From the NCBI GenBank assembly GCA_017458105.1, contig JAFTGC010000026.1, positions 1 through 56,873 on the forward strand: a stretch of DNA of 56,873 bases. Reading direction: 5' to 3'. Below, piece after piece: positions 26,792 through 34,321 of this stretch. Under the pieces are notes generated by a model. The model did not search any database. It was not told where the DNA came from and saw nothing but the letters and a program-made list of their open reading frames with translations. The position numbers and the translations under genes were made by a program. Origin of the DNA: Ruminococcus sp. (lineage in GTDB: Bacteria; Bacillota; Clostridia; Oscillospirales; Acutalibacteraceae). The first letter of the stretch is position 1, and every line of letters begins with the position of its first letter.

Positions 26792-27065
26792 AATCAACGC
26801 CTCCTTAATTATTGTATTGAGTTGGCGGGCGTGTTTTAAACTGGTAACGCAGTCGGGTGTTTCGCACCCTTGCATTAAAAAAACCGAATATTTTGCATAA
26901 TTCGGGCAGTTTAAAACGCATTATGAGCATAATTTTACCGCAAAAGCGGCAAAAACTCAAAAAATCTTAAAATAATCGCCCGGTTTAAAATCGGACATAC
27001 TCCACGGAAAAACCGACTTAAAGTCGCAACCTCCCGCTTCATCGCATATCTATCGCAGTCACGCA
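26792..27065 (-). promoter_or_regulatory. Long structured leader of the S10 operon
   Basis: About 275 nt separate the predicted start (near 27065) from rpsJ. Read on the minus strand it contains small hairpins (CGACTT/AAGTCG at 27014-27026; CCGC-TTTT-GCGG at 26939-26950), a terminator-like hairpin with seven T (26877-26905), and GGGTG-CGAAA-CACCC (26855-26869). An 11-bp perfect complementarity (CAGTTTAAAAC-type) between 26907-26919 and 26829-26843 encloses the terminator. A third TTTTAAAC copy near 26982-26992 could compete for pairing. This looks like an attenuation leader; the ligand protein is unknown. Confidence 0.5.
26877..26905 (-). terminator. Candidate attenuator hairpin inside the S10 leader
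   Basis: On the minus strand CCGAAT (26900-26905), a 10-nt loop, ATTCGG (26884-26889), then seven T. It lies about 85 nt before rpsJ in the untranslated leader. The 6-bp stem is modest, which suits conditional termination better than a strong stop. Confidence 0.45.
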
Positions 27066-27071
27066 TAGCTA

Positions 27072-27100
27072 ATTATAGCGTAAAATCCTATATATTACAA
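27072..27100 (-). promoter_or_regulatory. Promoter of the S10-spc-alpha operon
   Basis: On the minus strand TTGTAA (27095-27100) and TATAAT (27072-27077) are separated by 17 bp. The predicted start is near 27065. It is the best promoter between the preceding small gene and rpsJ. Confidence 0.65.
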
Positions 27101-27175
27101 GCTTTTTACCAAATTATCATATATAGAACTTTTCAAAGCTTTTTTGATTATTTTTATACAAAACTAACAAACAGT

Positions 27176-27286
27176 TTAATTGAATATAGCTGCAGTCACA
27201 ACCGAGCCAATAATAAGAACCGCACAGATAAAAGCCACAACCCTTACTACTCTCATTTGCTTTTTACGCTTTTCCTGATAATTCAT
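27176..27286 (-). CDS. Small single-span membrane protein, 36 aa
   Basis: MNYQEKRKKQMRVVRVVAF then ICAVLIIGSVVTAAIFN: a positively charged N-terminus followed by one hydrophobic helix to the C-terminus. A GGAG site precedes the ATG at 8 nt, and a TTTAAA-N17-TATAAT promoter lies upstream, overlapping the divergent cobO promoter. I cannot name a family. Similar tiny basic-plus-helix membrane peptides are common in Firmicutes and often go unannotated. It is followed by the S10 promoter on the same strand. Confidence 0.6.
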   Translation of the reverse strand: MNYQEKRKKQMRVVRVVAFICAVLIIGSVVTAAIFN

Positions 27287-27317
27287 ATAAACATCTCCAA
27301 AAAATTTTTTTAAATTT

Positions 27318-27346
27318 ATTATAACATACTTGATTATTTTTTTAAA
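27318..27346 (-). promoter_or_regulatory. Promoter of the 36-aa membrane protein gene
   Basis: On the minus strand TTTAAA (27341-27346) and TATAAT (27318-27323) are spaced by 17 bp. It interleaves with the cobO promoter on the other strand, so the two may exclude each other. Confidence 0.45.
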
Positions 27347-27358
27347 GCGTTATATTAT
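27330..27358 (+). promoter_or_regulatory. Promoter of the cobO-like gene
   Basis: TTGATT (27330-27335), 17-bp spacer, TATTAT (27353-27358), about 30 bp before the start codon. The short leader leaves no room for a cobalamin riboswitch. Confidence 0.55.
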
Positions 27359-27387
27359 ATAAATATGAAATTAAGGACGGTGTATTT

Positions 27388-27903
27388 ATGCTCCACATTT
27401 ATTACGGAAACGGAAAAGGTAAAACCACTGCAGCGGTCGGTCTTGCAGTAAGAGCGGCAGGTAGAAATTTAAATGTACTGTTTGCACAATTTTTGAAAAC
27501 AGAAGACTCAGGCGAACGGTTTGCTTTAAAAAAACTTGATAATATTAACCTTGTACCTTGTCCTGACAAACTTAAATTTGTTGCTCAGATGACAGAGGAA
27601 GAAAAACTTGAGTGCCGTAAGTATTCCAGAAATATATTTGACCAAAGCATCCGCAATGCACTTATGGGCAGTTACAATATGATAATCTTTGATGAAATCT
27701 TCACGGCTATTGAACATAATATGCTTTCCGAAGGCGAGTTGTTTGACTTTCTTGCAAATGCACCGCAGAACCTTGAGGTAATTTTGACAGGTCACAACCC
27801 TAGCGAAAGAGTGCTTGCCCTTGCCGATTATGCAACCGAAATGGTTAAGCGTGCTCATCCTTATGAAAAAGGTGTTTCTGCAAGAAAAGGAATTGAATAC
27901 TGA
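27388..27903 (+). CDS. cobO: Corrinoid adenosyltransferase, CobO/BtuR family
   Basis: 171 aa. P-loop GNGKGKTTAAVG at 7-18 and the family motifs VLFAQFLKTEDSGER, NMIIFDEIFTAIE (the DE-x pair acting like Walker B) and VILTGHNPSERVLALADYATEM. It transfers the 5'-deoxyadenosyl group from ATP to cob(I)alamin or cob(I)yrinate. No other corrinoid synthesis genes are near, so salvage is as likely as synthesis. Short terminal extensions make it slightly smaller than the 190-200 aa norm. Confidence 0.88.
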   Translation: MLHIYYGNGKGKTTAAVGLAVRAAGRNLNVLFAQFLKTEDSGERFALKKLDNINLVPCPDKLKFVAQMTEEEKLECRKYSRNIFDQSIRNALMGSYNMIIFDEIFTAIEHNMLSEGELFDFLANAPQNLEVILTGHNPSERVLALADYATEMVKRAHPYEKGVSARKGIEY

Positions 27904-27905
27904 TT

Positions 27906-28000
27906 TCACCTCTGCCACCGGGTAGAGGTAATACTTAACATACTAAGTATAGCATCAACTTCCACCGTTAGGTCTTTGAAGGTGGTTGTTGATGCTTTTT
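27906..28000 (+). promoter_or_regulatory. Structured leader with terminator before the MATE gene
   Basis: Three hairpins follow the cobO stop: ACCTCT/AGAGGT (27909-27930), ATACTTA/TAAGTAT around 27933-27952, and a long stem GCATCAACTTCCACC / GGTGGTTGTTGATGC ending in six T. The AUG and GGAGG of the MATE gene follow directly. CCACCG occurs in both the first loop and the terminator stem, so the first copy could pair with GGTGG and disrupt the terminator. It may be a plain cobO terminator or a regulated attenuator; I match it to no known riboswitch class. Confidence 0.5.
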
Positions 28001-28013
28001 TATCGGAGGAATT

Positions 28014-29324
28014 ATGAGGATAAGTTCTGAGTTAAAGAATTTTTCAAAATATGTAACGCTCAACATTATCGGTATGATTGGATTATCCTGCTACATACTT
28101 GCAGACACATTTTTTATTGCAAAGGGTTTAGGCAGCAAGGGGCTTACGGCTCTTAATCTGGCATTACCGCTTTTCAGTTTACTTAACGGCATTGGACTAA
28201 TGCTCGGCATAGGAGGGGCGTCAAGGTACACTGTACTAAAAAATCAAGGCGACGCTGAGGGAGCCAACAGTGTATTCACTCATACAGTTTTTTTCGGAGC
28301 GGTATTTTCTGTTATTTTTTTCTGTTTGGGATGCTTTATACCCAAGCAGTTAGCGGTACTTGTCGGAGCCGATTCAGAGATGCTGGGTATGACAGGCACA
28401 TACATCAGCGTACTGTGGATGTTTTCTCCATTTTTTATTTTCAACGATATTATGCAATCGTTCATACGCAACGACAATTCTCCGCATCTTTCCATGGCAG
28501 GAATGATAATAGGAAGTATGTCAAATATAGTGTTGGACTACATATTCATCTTCCCTCTTAATATGGGCATTTTCGGTGCAATACTCGCCACAGGAATATC
28601 GCCGTGTATAAGCCTTGCGGTTATCTCTTTTCACTTTATCAAACGAAAAAACACCTTCCACCTGACACCCACTTCAGCAAACGCAGGCCACATTAAATAT
28701 ATTTTCAGCGGTGGACTAACCGCCTTTGTAGGAGAAATGTCAACAGGCATTGTAATAATGATTTTCAATACAATTTTACTGCAGTTATCAGGCAATATTG
28801 CAGTTGCCGGCTACGGAGTAATCGCAAACATATCAATGGTAGTTATTTCGGTTTTTAACGGTCTTGCACAAGGTATTCAGCCCCTTTGCAGTCGGTTTTA
28901 CGGAACCGGCAACCGCAACAGTCTGCAAAAAATTTTACATTATGCGATTGTGTTATCATTTATAATTGCCGTATTAATTTACTTAAGTGCATTTTTTGGT
29001 GCAGACTATATAACTATGATATTCAACAGCAATAACGATGCAGAACTTCAAAAAATTGCAGTTCACGGAATTAAACTGTACTTTATCGGTTCGGTCTTTG
29101 CCGGAATAAACATAACAGTTGCAATTTACTTTGTTTCTGTAGAACAACCGCTTTTTGCAAATATAATATCCATTTCAAGGGGATTTGCAGTGATTATTCC
29201 GGTAACCATTATACTCTCATCATTATGGAAAATCACCGGGCTTTGGCTTGCATTTACCGTTGCAGAAGGCATTGTTACAGTACTATCATACATACTGTAT
29301 ATTACATACAAACGCAAAAACTAA
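28014..29324 (+). CDS. MATE-family multidrug/toxin efflux transporter
   Basis: 436 aa with twelve hydrophobic helices in two homologous halves. The N-terminal half has YILADTFFIAKGLGSKGLTA, the usual MATE first-helix pattern, and the second half repeats NIAVAGYGVIANI and GLAQGIQPL. It exports cationic compounds by Na+ or H+ antiport. Start follows TCGGAGGAATT immediately after the attenuator-like hairpin. The substrate is unknown; it is not evidently linked to cobO function. Confidence 0.92.
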   Translation: MRISSELKNFSKYVTLNIIGMIGLSCYILADTFFIAKGLGSKGLTALNLALPLFSLLNGIGLMLGIGGASRYTVLKNQGDAEGANSVFTHTVFFGAVFSVIFFCLGCFIPKQLAVLVGADSEMLGMTGTYISVLWMFSPFFIFNDIMQSFIRNDNSPHLSMAGMIIGSMSNIVLDYIFIFPLNMGIFGAILATGISPCISLAVISFHFIKRKNTFHLTPTSANAGHIKYIFSGGLTAFVGEMSTGIVIMIFNTILLQLSGNIAVAGYGVIANISMVVISVFNGLAQGIQPLCSRFYGTGNRNSLQKILHYAIVLSFIIAVLIYLSAFFGADYITMIFNSNNDAELQKIAVHGIKLYFIGSVFAGINITVAIYFVSVEQPLFANIISISRGFAVIIPVTIILSSLWKITGLWLAFTVAEGIVTVLSYILYITYKRKN

Positions 29325-29353
29325 CAGCACACCAACCGATGTGCTGTTGTTTT
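29323..29353 (+). terminator. Terminator after the MATE gene
   Basis: AACAGCACA / TGTGCTGTT, 9-bp perfect stem with an 8-nt loop, then GTTTT. The stem overlaps the stop codon region. Confidence 0.8.
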
Positions 29354-29681
29354 GTAAATAGTATCAAAAGGAAGGAAACAATGAAAAAATTTATCTAAAA
29401 AAAGTCGTTTGTTATTGGATTGTCTATATAATACATGGGTTATGTGATGATTTTTTGAAGTCAATGTGTAGTTTTACAAAATTTTCATTGACTAAACACT
29501 TTAAACTTGATAATATAGTATTTACTGTAAAGCAAAATCTTACAGCAAGAATTTAAAGAACCGCCGATTAAATCGTTTGGTTAAACAGATTTAATATATG
29601 ATTTAATCATAGGTTTCTTGATATTAAACACAGCAAAATATCGCAACTATTTTGCCCTAAGAAGTAAAGGAGAACTCATCT
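29354..29681 (+). other. Intergenic leader of the antiporter gene, with a broken micro-ORF
   Basis: 328 bp without an intact gene. After a good AAGGAAGG site an ATG at 29381 reads MKKFI then stop, and reading on past the stops gives KKSFVIGLSI and YMGYVMIF, like the decayed start of a membrane peptide. Further right are the antiporter promoter (29488-29516), a hairpin AACCGCCGATT/AATCGTTTGGTT (about 29558-29583) and A/T-rich sequence up to the antiporter start. Confidence 0.35.
29488..29516 (+). promoter_or_regulatory. Promoter of the cation antiporter gene
   Basis: TTGACT (29488-29493), 17-bp spacer, TAATAT (29511-29516). It leaves a leader of about 160 nt before the start codon. Confidence 0.6.
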
Positions 29682-30656
29682 ATGTTGTTGGAGATTTTAT
29701 TGCAAGTTTTACTGTTGGTCGTCGGATTCATTCTCTTAGTTAAAGGTGCGGACTTTTTCGTTGACGGCGTAAGCGACATTGCCGCACACTTTGGTATTCC
29801 GCAAATTGTAATCGGTCTTACGATTGTTGCGTTCGGAACATCCGCTCCCGAAGCCGCAATTAGCATAACAGCAGCAATACAAGGTTCAGGCGGTGTTGCC
29901 ATAGGCAACATTATCGGCAGCAACATTATGAATGTGTGGCTGATACTTGGTATTTCTGCCATTGTTTCACCAATGCTTGTTCAAAAAAACACAATTCGCT
30001 ACGAAATTCCGTTTACAATCCTTGCAAGCACAGCTTTACTTGTTATGGGTATATTAAACGACGACCTGTACATTGTATGCGGAATAATCCTTTGGGTAAT
30101 GTTTCTGATTTTTATGGCTTATCTTGTTTTCTCCGCTGTTAAACAGATGAAAGAAAATAAAGCTAAAGGTCTTGAAAAGCAAGAAGAAAAGGAAAAAATT
30201 AATGTACCATTCAATATAGTAGTTAGTATTTTGGGCGGTGCAGCTGTTGTTTTGGGTGCAAATGTTTCTGTTGACGCTGCTACCGAAATCGCAAGAATTT
30301 GCGAAATAAGCGAGGACATCATCGGGCTTACAATCGTTGCCTTTGGAACCTCTCTGCCTGAGTTAGTTACATCTGTTACTGCCTCACGCAAAGGCAAAAA
30401 CGACATAGCAATCGGCAACATTGTCGGCAGCAACATATTCAACATCTTGTTTGTAATCGGCACAACTTCACTCATCACACCTGTTGCCTTTGACAACAGT
30501 TTTATCGCTGACGGAGCAGTCGCAATTGCTGCCATCGTTACTCTTTGGGTGTTCACTATCAGAAAAAAACAGCTTTCACGAGCAGGCGGTATAGCTATGC
30601 TTTTATTGTATGTTGCATATTTTGCATACCTGATAGCAAGGGAAACAATTTTATAA
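29682..30656 (+). CDS. Calcium/cation antiporter, YrbG-like CaCA family
   Basis: 324 aa, about ten membrane spans. The two inverted alpha-repeats are clear: IVAFGTSAPEAAISITAAIQ with AIGNIIGSNIMN, and IVAFGTSLPELVTSVTAS with AIGNIVGSNIFN. The Glu of each GTSxPE coordinates the ion. It exchanges Ca2+ or Na+ against Na+ or H+ at the cytoplasmic membrane. The charged loop between the halves (KENKAKGLEKQEEKEK) is short, as in bacterial members. Nineteen bp separate it from ppiB. Confidence 0.94.
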   Translation: MLLEILLQVLLLVVGFILLVKGADFFVDGVSDIAAHFGIPQIVIGLTIVAFGTSAPEAAISITAAIQGSGGVAIGNIIGSNIMNVWLILGISAIVSPMLVQKNTIRYEIPFTILASTALLVMGILNDDLYIVCGIILWVMFLIFMAYLVFSAVKQMKENKAKGLEKQEEKEKINVPFNIVVSILGGAAVVLGANVSVDAATEIARICEISEDIIGLTIVAFGTSLPELVTSVTASRKGKNDIAIGNIVGSNIFNILFVIGTTSLITPVAFDNSFIADGAVAIAAIVTLWVFTIRKKQLSRAGGIAMLLLYVAYFAYLIARETIL

Positions 30657-30674
30657 TAAAGGAGAAATTTTACT

Positions 30675-31193
30675 ATGTCAAAACCAATTGTTACATTTGA
30701 AATGGAAAACGGCAAGATTTTTAAAGCCGAGCTTTATCCTGAAATTGCACCAAACACTGTAAACAATTTTCTTAGTTTGGTAAATAAAGGATATTACAAC
30801 GGGCTGACTTTCCACAGGGTTATTTACGGCTTTATGATCCAAGGCGGTTGTCCTCAGGGAACCGGCACAGGCGGTCCGGGTTACAGCATCAAAGGCGAAT
30901 TTACAGGCAATGGCTTTAAAAATGATTTAAAGCACACCGAGGGTGTTCTGTCAATGGCACGCTCAATGATGCCTAATTCAGCCGGAAGCCAGTTTTTTGT
31001 AATGCACAAAACCAGCCCGCACCTCGACGGTCAGTATGCCGCATTCGGTAAGGTTATTGAGGGGCTTGATGTTGTAAATGAAATTGCAGAAGTTGACACC
31101 GACTTTCGCGATAAACCACTTGACCCGCAGGTTATAAAGACAGTAACCGCAGAAACTTTCGGCGAAACTTATCCGGAACCTGAAAAGTGCTGA
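30675..31193 (+). CDS. ppiB: Peptidyl-prolyl cis-trans isomerase, cyclophilin type
   Basis: 172 aa. Active-site segments are present: FHRVIYGFMIQGGCPQGTGT (Arg, Phe, Gln), MARSMMPNSAGSQFFVMHK and LDGQYAAFGKV. There is no signal peptide, so it acts in the cytosol as a folding helper. AAAGGAG precedes the start. A strong terminator follows, marking the boundary of the accessory island. Confidence 0.95.
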   Translation: MSKPIVTFEMENGKIFKAELYPEIAPNTVNNFLSLVNKGYYNGLTFHRVIYGFMIQGGCPQGTGTGGPGYSIKGEFTGNGFKNDLKHTEGVLSMARSMMPNSAGSQFFVMHKTSPHLDGQYAAFGKVIEGLDVVNEIAEVDTDFRDKPLDPQVIKTVTAETFGETYPEPEKC

Positions 31194-31219
31194 TAAAACA
31201 AAAACAATAGCTAAACATG

Positions 31220-31254
31220 GGTAGTATCGGAAAATTCCGGTACTGCCTTTTTTT
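31220..31254 (+). terminator. Terminator after ppiB
   Basis: A 13-bp stem (GGTAGTATCGGAA / TTCCGGTACTGCC, two G-T pairs) followed by seven T. Confidence 0.9.
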
Positions 31255-31268
31255 GTTTGTGTTACAAA

Positions 31269-31403
31269 AAACTCCAAAACCCTTTCGAGCTTTGGAGTAT
31301 AAAGAAATCGTATATATTATCTTCGAGAACTTTTCAAACGCATAGATTGGCTTGTTTACAGGGCTTTTGCTTTCTTTTGTTGCTTGTGGGTTGTGTGCGG
31401 AGG
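31269..31403. repeat. Dispersed repeat, copy A (left edge of nuclease island)
   Basis: Highly similar to 33302-33439. The shared core runs TTCGAgAACTTTTcAAACG, then ATTGGCTTGTTTACAGGGC, TTTTGCTTTCTTTTGTTGC and TTGTGGGTT. Each copy has an ACTCCAAA/TTTGGAGT hairpin at its left end (31271-31298 here), followed on the minus strand by a T run, so each copy also works as a terminator for leftward genes. Frames differ between the copies, so coding is doubtful. Confidence 0.8.
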
Positions 31404-31446
31404 ACTATTGAATGACATGGAAATCGCCCTACACAAACCTACTGAG

Positions 31447-32226
31447 TCAAATCTTTCTTCTTTTACTCGATGAAATCTCAAAAATATGCCCTTTCCAATA
31501 ATCGCTGTTCACATATTCATAGCCCGAAAGATAACCATCACCGTCGCGATGAAGAAGATAAGTATCTTGTGTTATAGTGAAGTTTGTTTTCCGTATTTTC
31601 TCTGCCTCAGCCTCAAACATCTTACCCCATCCTTCAACGATACGCGCAAAGCCTTCTGAAGCAGGTGCGCAACTCCACATTACGACTTTCTTTATTCCTT
31701 CTTCCGTGTAGGCATACGCTTCCTGTGAAATGCTCTGACAGATATCGGAGATAAATTCGCCGGTTGTATATCTGACAATCCGACTCATTTTATCATATTC
31801 AGCTTGCGAAATCCATTCGATTTCCGTATTGTTTTCTGCCTTTCTAAAGCAAAAATATGTGACCGTATTTTCGTCATATAACGCAAACCCGCAAACATCA
31901 TAATCAACATATCCTTCGGGAGGAAAATCAATGAATGTCACTATTTGATTATCTGAGTTGAATCCGTATTTCATAACAGGCCTTGAGCGTTTTGTCATTC
32001 GTTTTAAGATTTTTCCTCTGTGTACATTCCCAACGATCAAGTCAAAAACAGGACTCGGGCAGTAATATCCAAGTTGCATATCCGAGCCTGTGCAAAGCTC
32101 TACTCTTACAACGGAATAATTCGCCTCATCATATATAAACTCACATTTATCAATATACTCATCGGCACACTGTTGGAATCGTTTGTAATACTGTTCAAAT
32201 AGAGCGATAATATCCTAGTTTGTCAT
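31447..32226 (-). pseudogene. Unknown gene coupled to the YhcG nuclease, interrupted by an amber codon
   Basis: An ATG at 32226 overlaps the nuclease stop by ATGA, then reads M-T-N-stop (TAG at codon 4). The same frame continues DIIALFEQYYKRFQQCADEY without another stop to 31447, 259 codons in all. The next in-frame ATG is at 32079 (residue 50), giving 210 aa without a ribosome binding site. The protein is acidic and soluble, with YTEEGIKKVVMWSCAPASEG and DYWKGHIFEI near the end; I recognise no family. It may be a recent nonsense pseudogene, a readthrough product or a truncated protein. Confidence 0.65.
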
Positions 32227-33239
32227 TTTGCTTCACCTTTGACCCTGTTCTGAATATCCTCGATCGACGGCAACTGATTTGCCAGCTCCTCGGGGAGACT
32301 GTTCGTGATTTTGTATTCGCTTACACCGATAGGTTTTGACATATCTTTAAGGGAATACTCGGCAACCAAATCGTTTTTGTTTTTGCACAGCAACAAACCG
32401 ATAGACGGATTATCCTGCTCTTTTTTCAAAATGCCGTCAACCGCGGAAAGATAAAAATTAAGCTGACCCGCGTATTCGGGTTTGAACTCGCCTGTTTTGA
32501 GTTCTATCACAACGTAAGCACGCAGATTGAGGTTGTAAAACAACAGGTCAATATAGAAGTCGTCGCCTCCTACATTAATATGATACTGATTGCCGAGAAA
32601 CGCAAAGCCTTTGCCGAGCTCCAACAACAGTTTAGTAACTTCTTTGACTAAGGCGTTCTCGATATCTCTCTCCACCATATCCTCACGGAACGGGATAAAA
32701 TCAAATATATACGGATCCTTCATGGTCTGCGCGGCAAGCTCGCTTTGCGGAGAAGCCAAAAGCTTTTCAAAGTTGTTTACTTTGTTCGCAAGAACCTGAC
32801 GGGCGTATAAATCGCTTTCGATTTGGTGAGTAAGTACACTATGTGACCAACCGTTCTCTGCTGTTTTAAGGATATACCATTCACGCTGTTCGGGTGAATG
32901 TATTTTATCTAAGATAAGCGTATTATGTGACCATGGAATTTGTGCAGACACTGTCTGCACAAATTTCTCATCGGGATAAGTCTCGGCGAATTTCGCCATG
33001 TATTTCAGATTTCGCACCGAGTAACCCTTAACATTCGGAAATTCAAGCTTGATGTCAGCGGCAAGATTGTCGATAAACTTATTACCCCAGGATTTATGCT
33101 CATTGATGATTTTTCCAATGTTGTAATAAAGCATAATCAATTCGCAGTTGACGCTCAGTGCCGCCTTGTATTGCGCGGATTTGATTTCTTTTTTGATGGA
33201 ATCAATGATGATCAAATATTCATTACCGTTCATTAACAT
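32223..33239 (-). CDS. YhcG/DUF1016 PDDEXK nuclease
   Basis: 338 aa from MLMNGNEYLIIIDSIKKEIK; AAGGAAG lies 10 nt upstream. The N-terminal DUF1016 helical domain (about 10-150) has YYNIGKIINEHKSWGNKFID and NLKYMAKFAETYP, and the C-terminal PDDEXK domain (about 180-320) shows DDFYIDLLFYNLNLRAYVVI-ELKTGEF, with Asp and the ExK pair of the nuclease site. Family members occur in defence islands and mobile elements and are presumed DNA nucleases. The downstream gene overlaps its stop by ATGA. The segment is bracketed by repeat copies A and B. Confidence 0.9.
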   Translation of the reverse strand: MLMNGNEYLIIIDSIKKEIKSAQYKAALSVNCELIMLYYNIGKIINEHKSWGNKFIDNLAADIKLEFPNVKGYSVRNLKYMAKFAETYPDEKFVQTVSAQIPWSHNTLILDKIHSPEQREWYILKTAENGWSHSVLTHQIESDLYARQVLANKVNNFEKLLASPQSELAAQTMKDPYIFDFIPFREDMVERDIENALVKEVTKLLLELGKGFAFLGNQYHINVGGDDFYIDLLFYNLNLRAYVVIELKTGEFKPEYAGQLNFYLSAVDGILKKEQDNPSIGLLLCKNKNDLVAEYSLKDMSKPIGVSEYKITNSLPEELANQLPSIEDIQNRVKGEAK

Positions 33240-33301
33240 ATCCGTCACTTCCTTATGAGAATATTTTACCATATAGCAGGCGATATATCAACAAAAAAAG
33301 A

Positions 33302-33439
33302 AAACTCCAAAGCCCTTGCGAACTTTGGAGTAATAAAACAATCGTAACAGGTTATCTCTTCGAAAACTTTTTAAACGCAGAAATTGGCTTGTTTACAGGG
33401 CTTTTGCTTTCTTTTGTTGCTTGTGGGTTTTGTGCGGAG
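33302..33439. repeat. Dispersed repeat, copy B (between nuclease and HNH genes)
   Basis: The second copy of the sequence at 31269-31403, in the same orientation, about 2.03 kb away. Its hairpin ACTCCAAAGCCCTTGCGAAC/TTTGGAGT (33304-33331) lies after the HNH gene and before the nuclease gene in the direction of transcription. Its TTATCTCTTCGAAAACT segment (33352-33368) resembles the 3' end of rpsI (34455-34471, TTATCTCTTTGAGAACT). Confidence 0.8.
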
Positions 33440-33454
33440 AGCTATGCAAAGCAT

Positions 33455-34183
33455 CTACTTGAAAACATTTTTCCTGTGATACTTCATATATCCTAACAAT
33501 TCTTTAGATGGATTATCAATATAAACTTTATCGGTTTGGATGTTAATTATCTTTTCATTTTCATCACTTAATTTATTTGAAACTATAATCTTCATGTCAT
33601 TATTGAAAGAAATTAATCCAGTATCAAAAAGCTTATCATATAGAGAAGATAAAAGCAAACCATTTTCAGGACTTAAACGTTCTTTGTTGTTTGATGATCG
33701 CCATGGTTTAATATGGCTGGCATTTAACAACCTTTTATCGTCTATTCCAGTTATTATGCATTTACCATATTTCTCTATTAACTGCTTGCGAAATATCCCC
33801 TGACCAATTCTTGATTTGATAATCATTTCTTTTTCTGTTTTCTTTAGAGCAGTGTCATTTCTTATAGAATCGATTTGCCTTTGAATAATCGGGCTTATTT
33901 CGCCGTTGTATTCTTCACGCATACTGCGTAATCCCCAATAACCCTCACCTTTTCCGTAAACCGAATAGAACAAATCAGGATTATAAGTCCTATATGAATC
34001 CATTTGCTTGCAATGGGTGGTCAATTCAGTACTAACATTGTTTCTCCAACTTCTGTTTGTATGAATATTAGGTAACAAATCTCTTTCTTCTATGCTGGAG
34101 CAAATTTCCTTAAATGAGGCTTCACCACCAAGATTTGTAATTGATTCTATTATCTCGGACAAATATATAACTCTATTATCCAT
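33455..34183 (-). CDS. HNH endonuclease, restriction-enzyme-like
   Basis: 242 aa. The N-terminal half (about 1-90) resembles a winged-helix target-binding region with SFKEICSSIEERDLLPN and NVSTELTTHC, while the C-terminal HNH_2-type core reads NASHIKPWRSSNNKERLSPE, then NGLLLSSLYDKLFDTGLIS, with His and Asn positioned for metal and phosphate binding. Such proteins are solitary or methylase-paired restriction nucleases; no methyltransferase is visible. Base composition is more A/T-rich than the flanking core genes, which suggests acquisition. Start directly after AGAGGGTTT. Confidence 0.85.
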   Translation of the reverse strand: MDNRVIYLSEIIESITNLGGEASFKEICSSIEERDLLPNIHTNRSWRNNVSTELTTHCKQMDSYRTYNPDLFYSVYGKGEGYWGLRSMREEYNGEISPIIQRQIDSIRNDTALKKTEKEMIIKSRIGQGIFRKQLIEKYGKCIITGIDDKRLLNASHIKPWRSSNNKERLSPENGLLLSSLYDKLFDTGLISFNNDMKIIVSNKLSDENEKIINIQTDKVYIDNPSKELLGYMKYHRKNVFK

Positions 34184-34240
34184 AAACCCTCTATATTAAC
34201 TTCTTGATTTTTATTTCTTCAGCTAAAAAATTTATCGGTT

Positions 34241-34300
34241 TTATTTTATTATATATTTTTTCGCAATTTCGATATTATTAACTATCTCTCGTTTTGTCAT
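34241..34300 (-). other. Possible frameshifted micro-ORF upstream of the HNH gene
   Basis: Behind GAGAGGTAAGT an ATG at 34300 reads MTKREIVNNIEIAKKYIIK and stops at a TAA. The next frame continues KPINFLAEEIKIKKLI to a stop just before the HNH gene. Together these would make a basic peptide of about 36 aa broken at an A-rich tract. It could be a remnant or a leader peptide; evidence is weak. Confidence 0.25.
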
Positions 34301-34321
34301 ACTTACCTCTCGTTATGCAAA

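Noticed and set aside
27330..27387. Cobalamin riboswitch before cobO
   Set aside because: The promoter lies about 30 bp from the start codon, leaving no room for the roughly 200-nt aptamer, and no B12-box sequence was seen.
31269..33439. CRISPR array
   Set aside because: Only two long repeats 2 kb apart are present, without short regular repeats, spacers or cas genes. No array was seen anywhere in the window.
33418..33453. 27-codon frame (MLCIALRTKPTSNKRKQK...) starting at the HNH stop codon
   Set aside because: The equivalent part of repeat copy A is in a different frame relative to its start and ends differently, so the shared sequence is better explained as a non-coding repeat.
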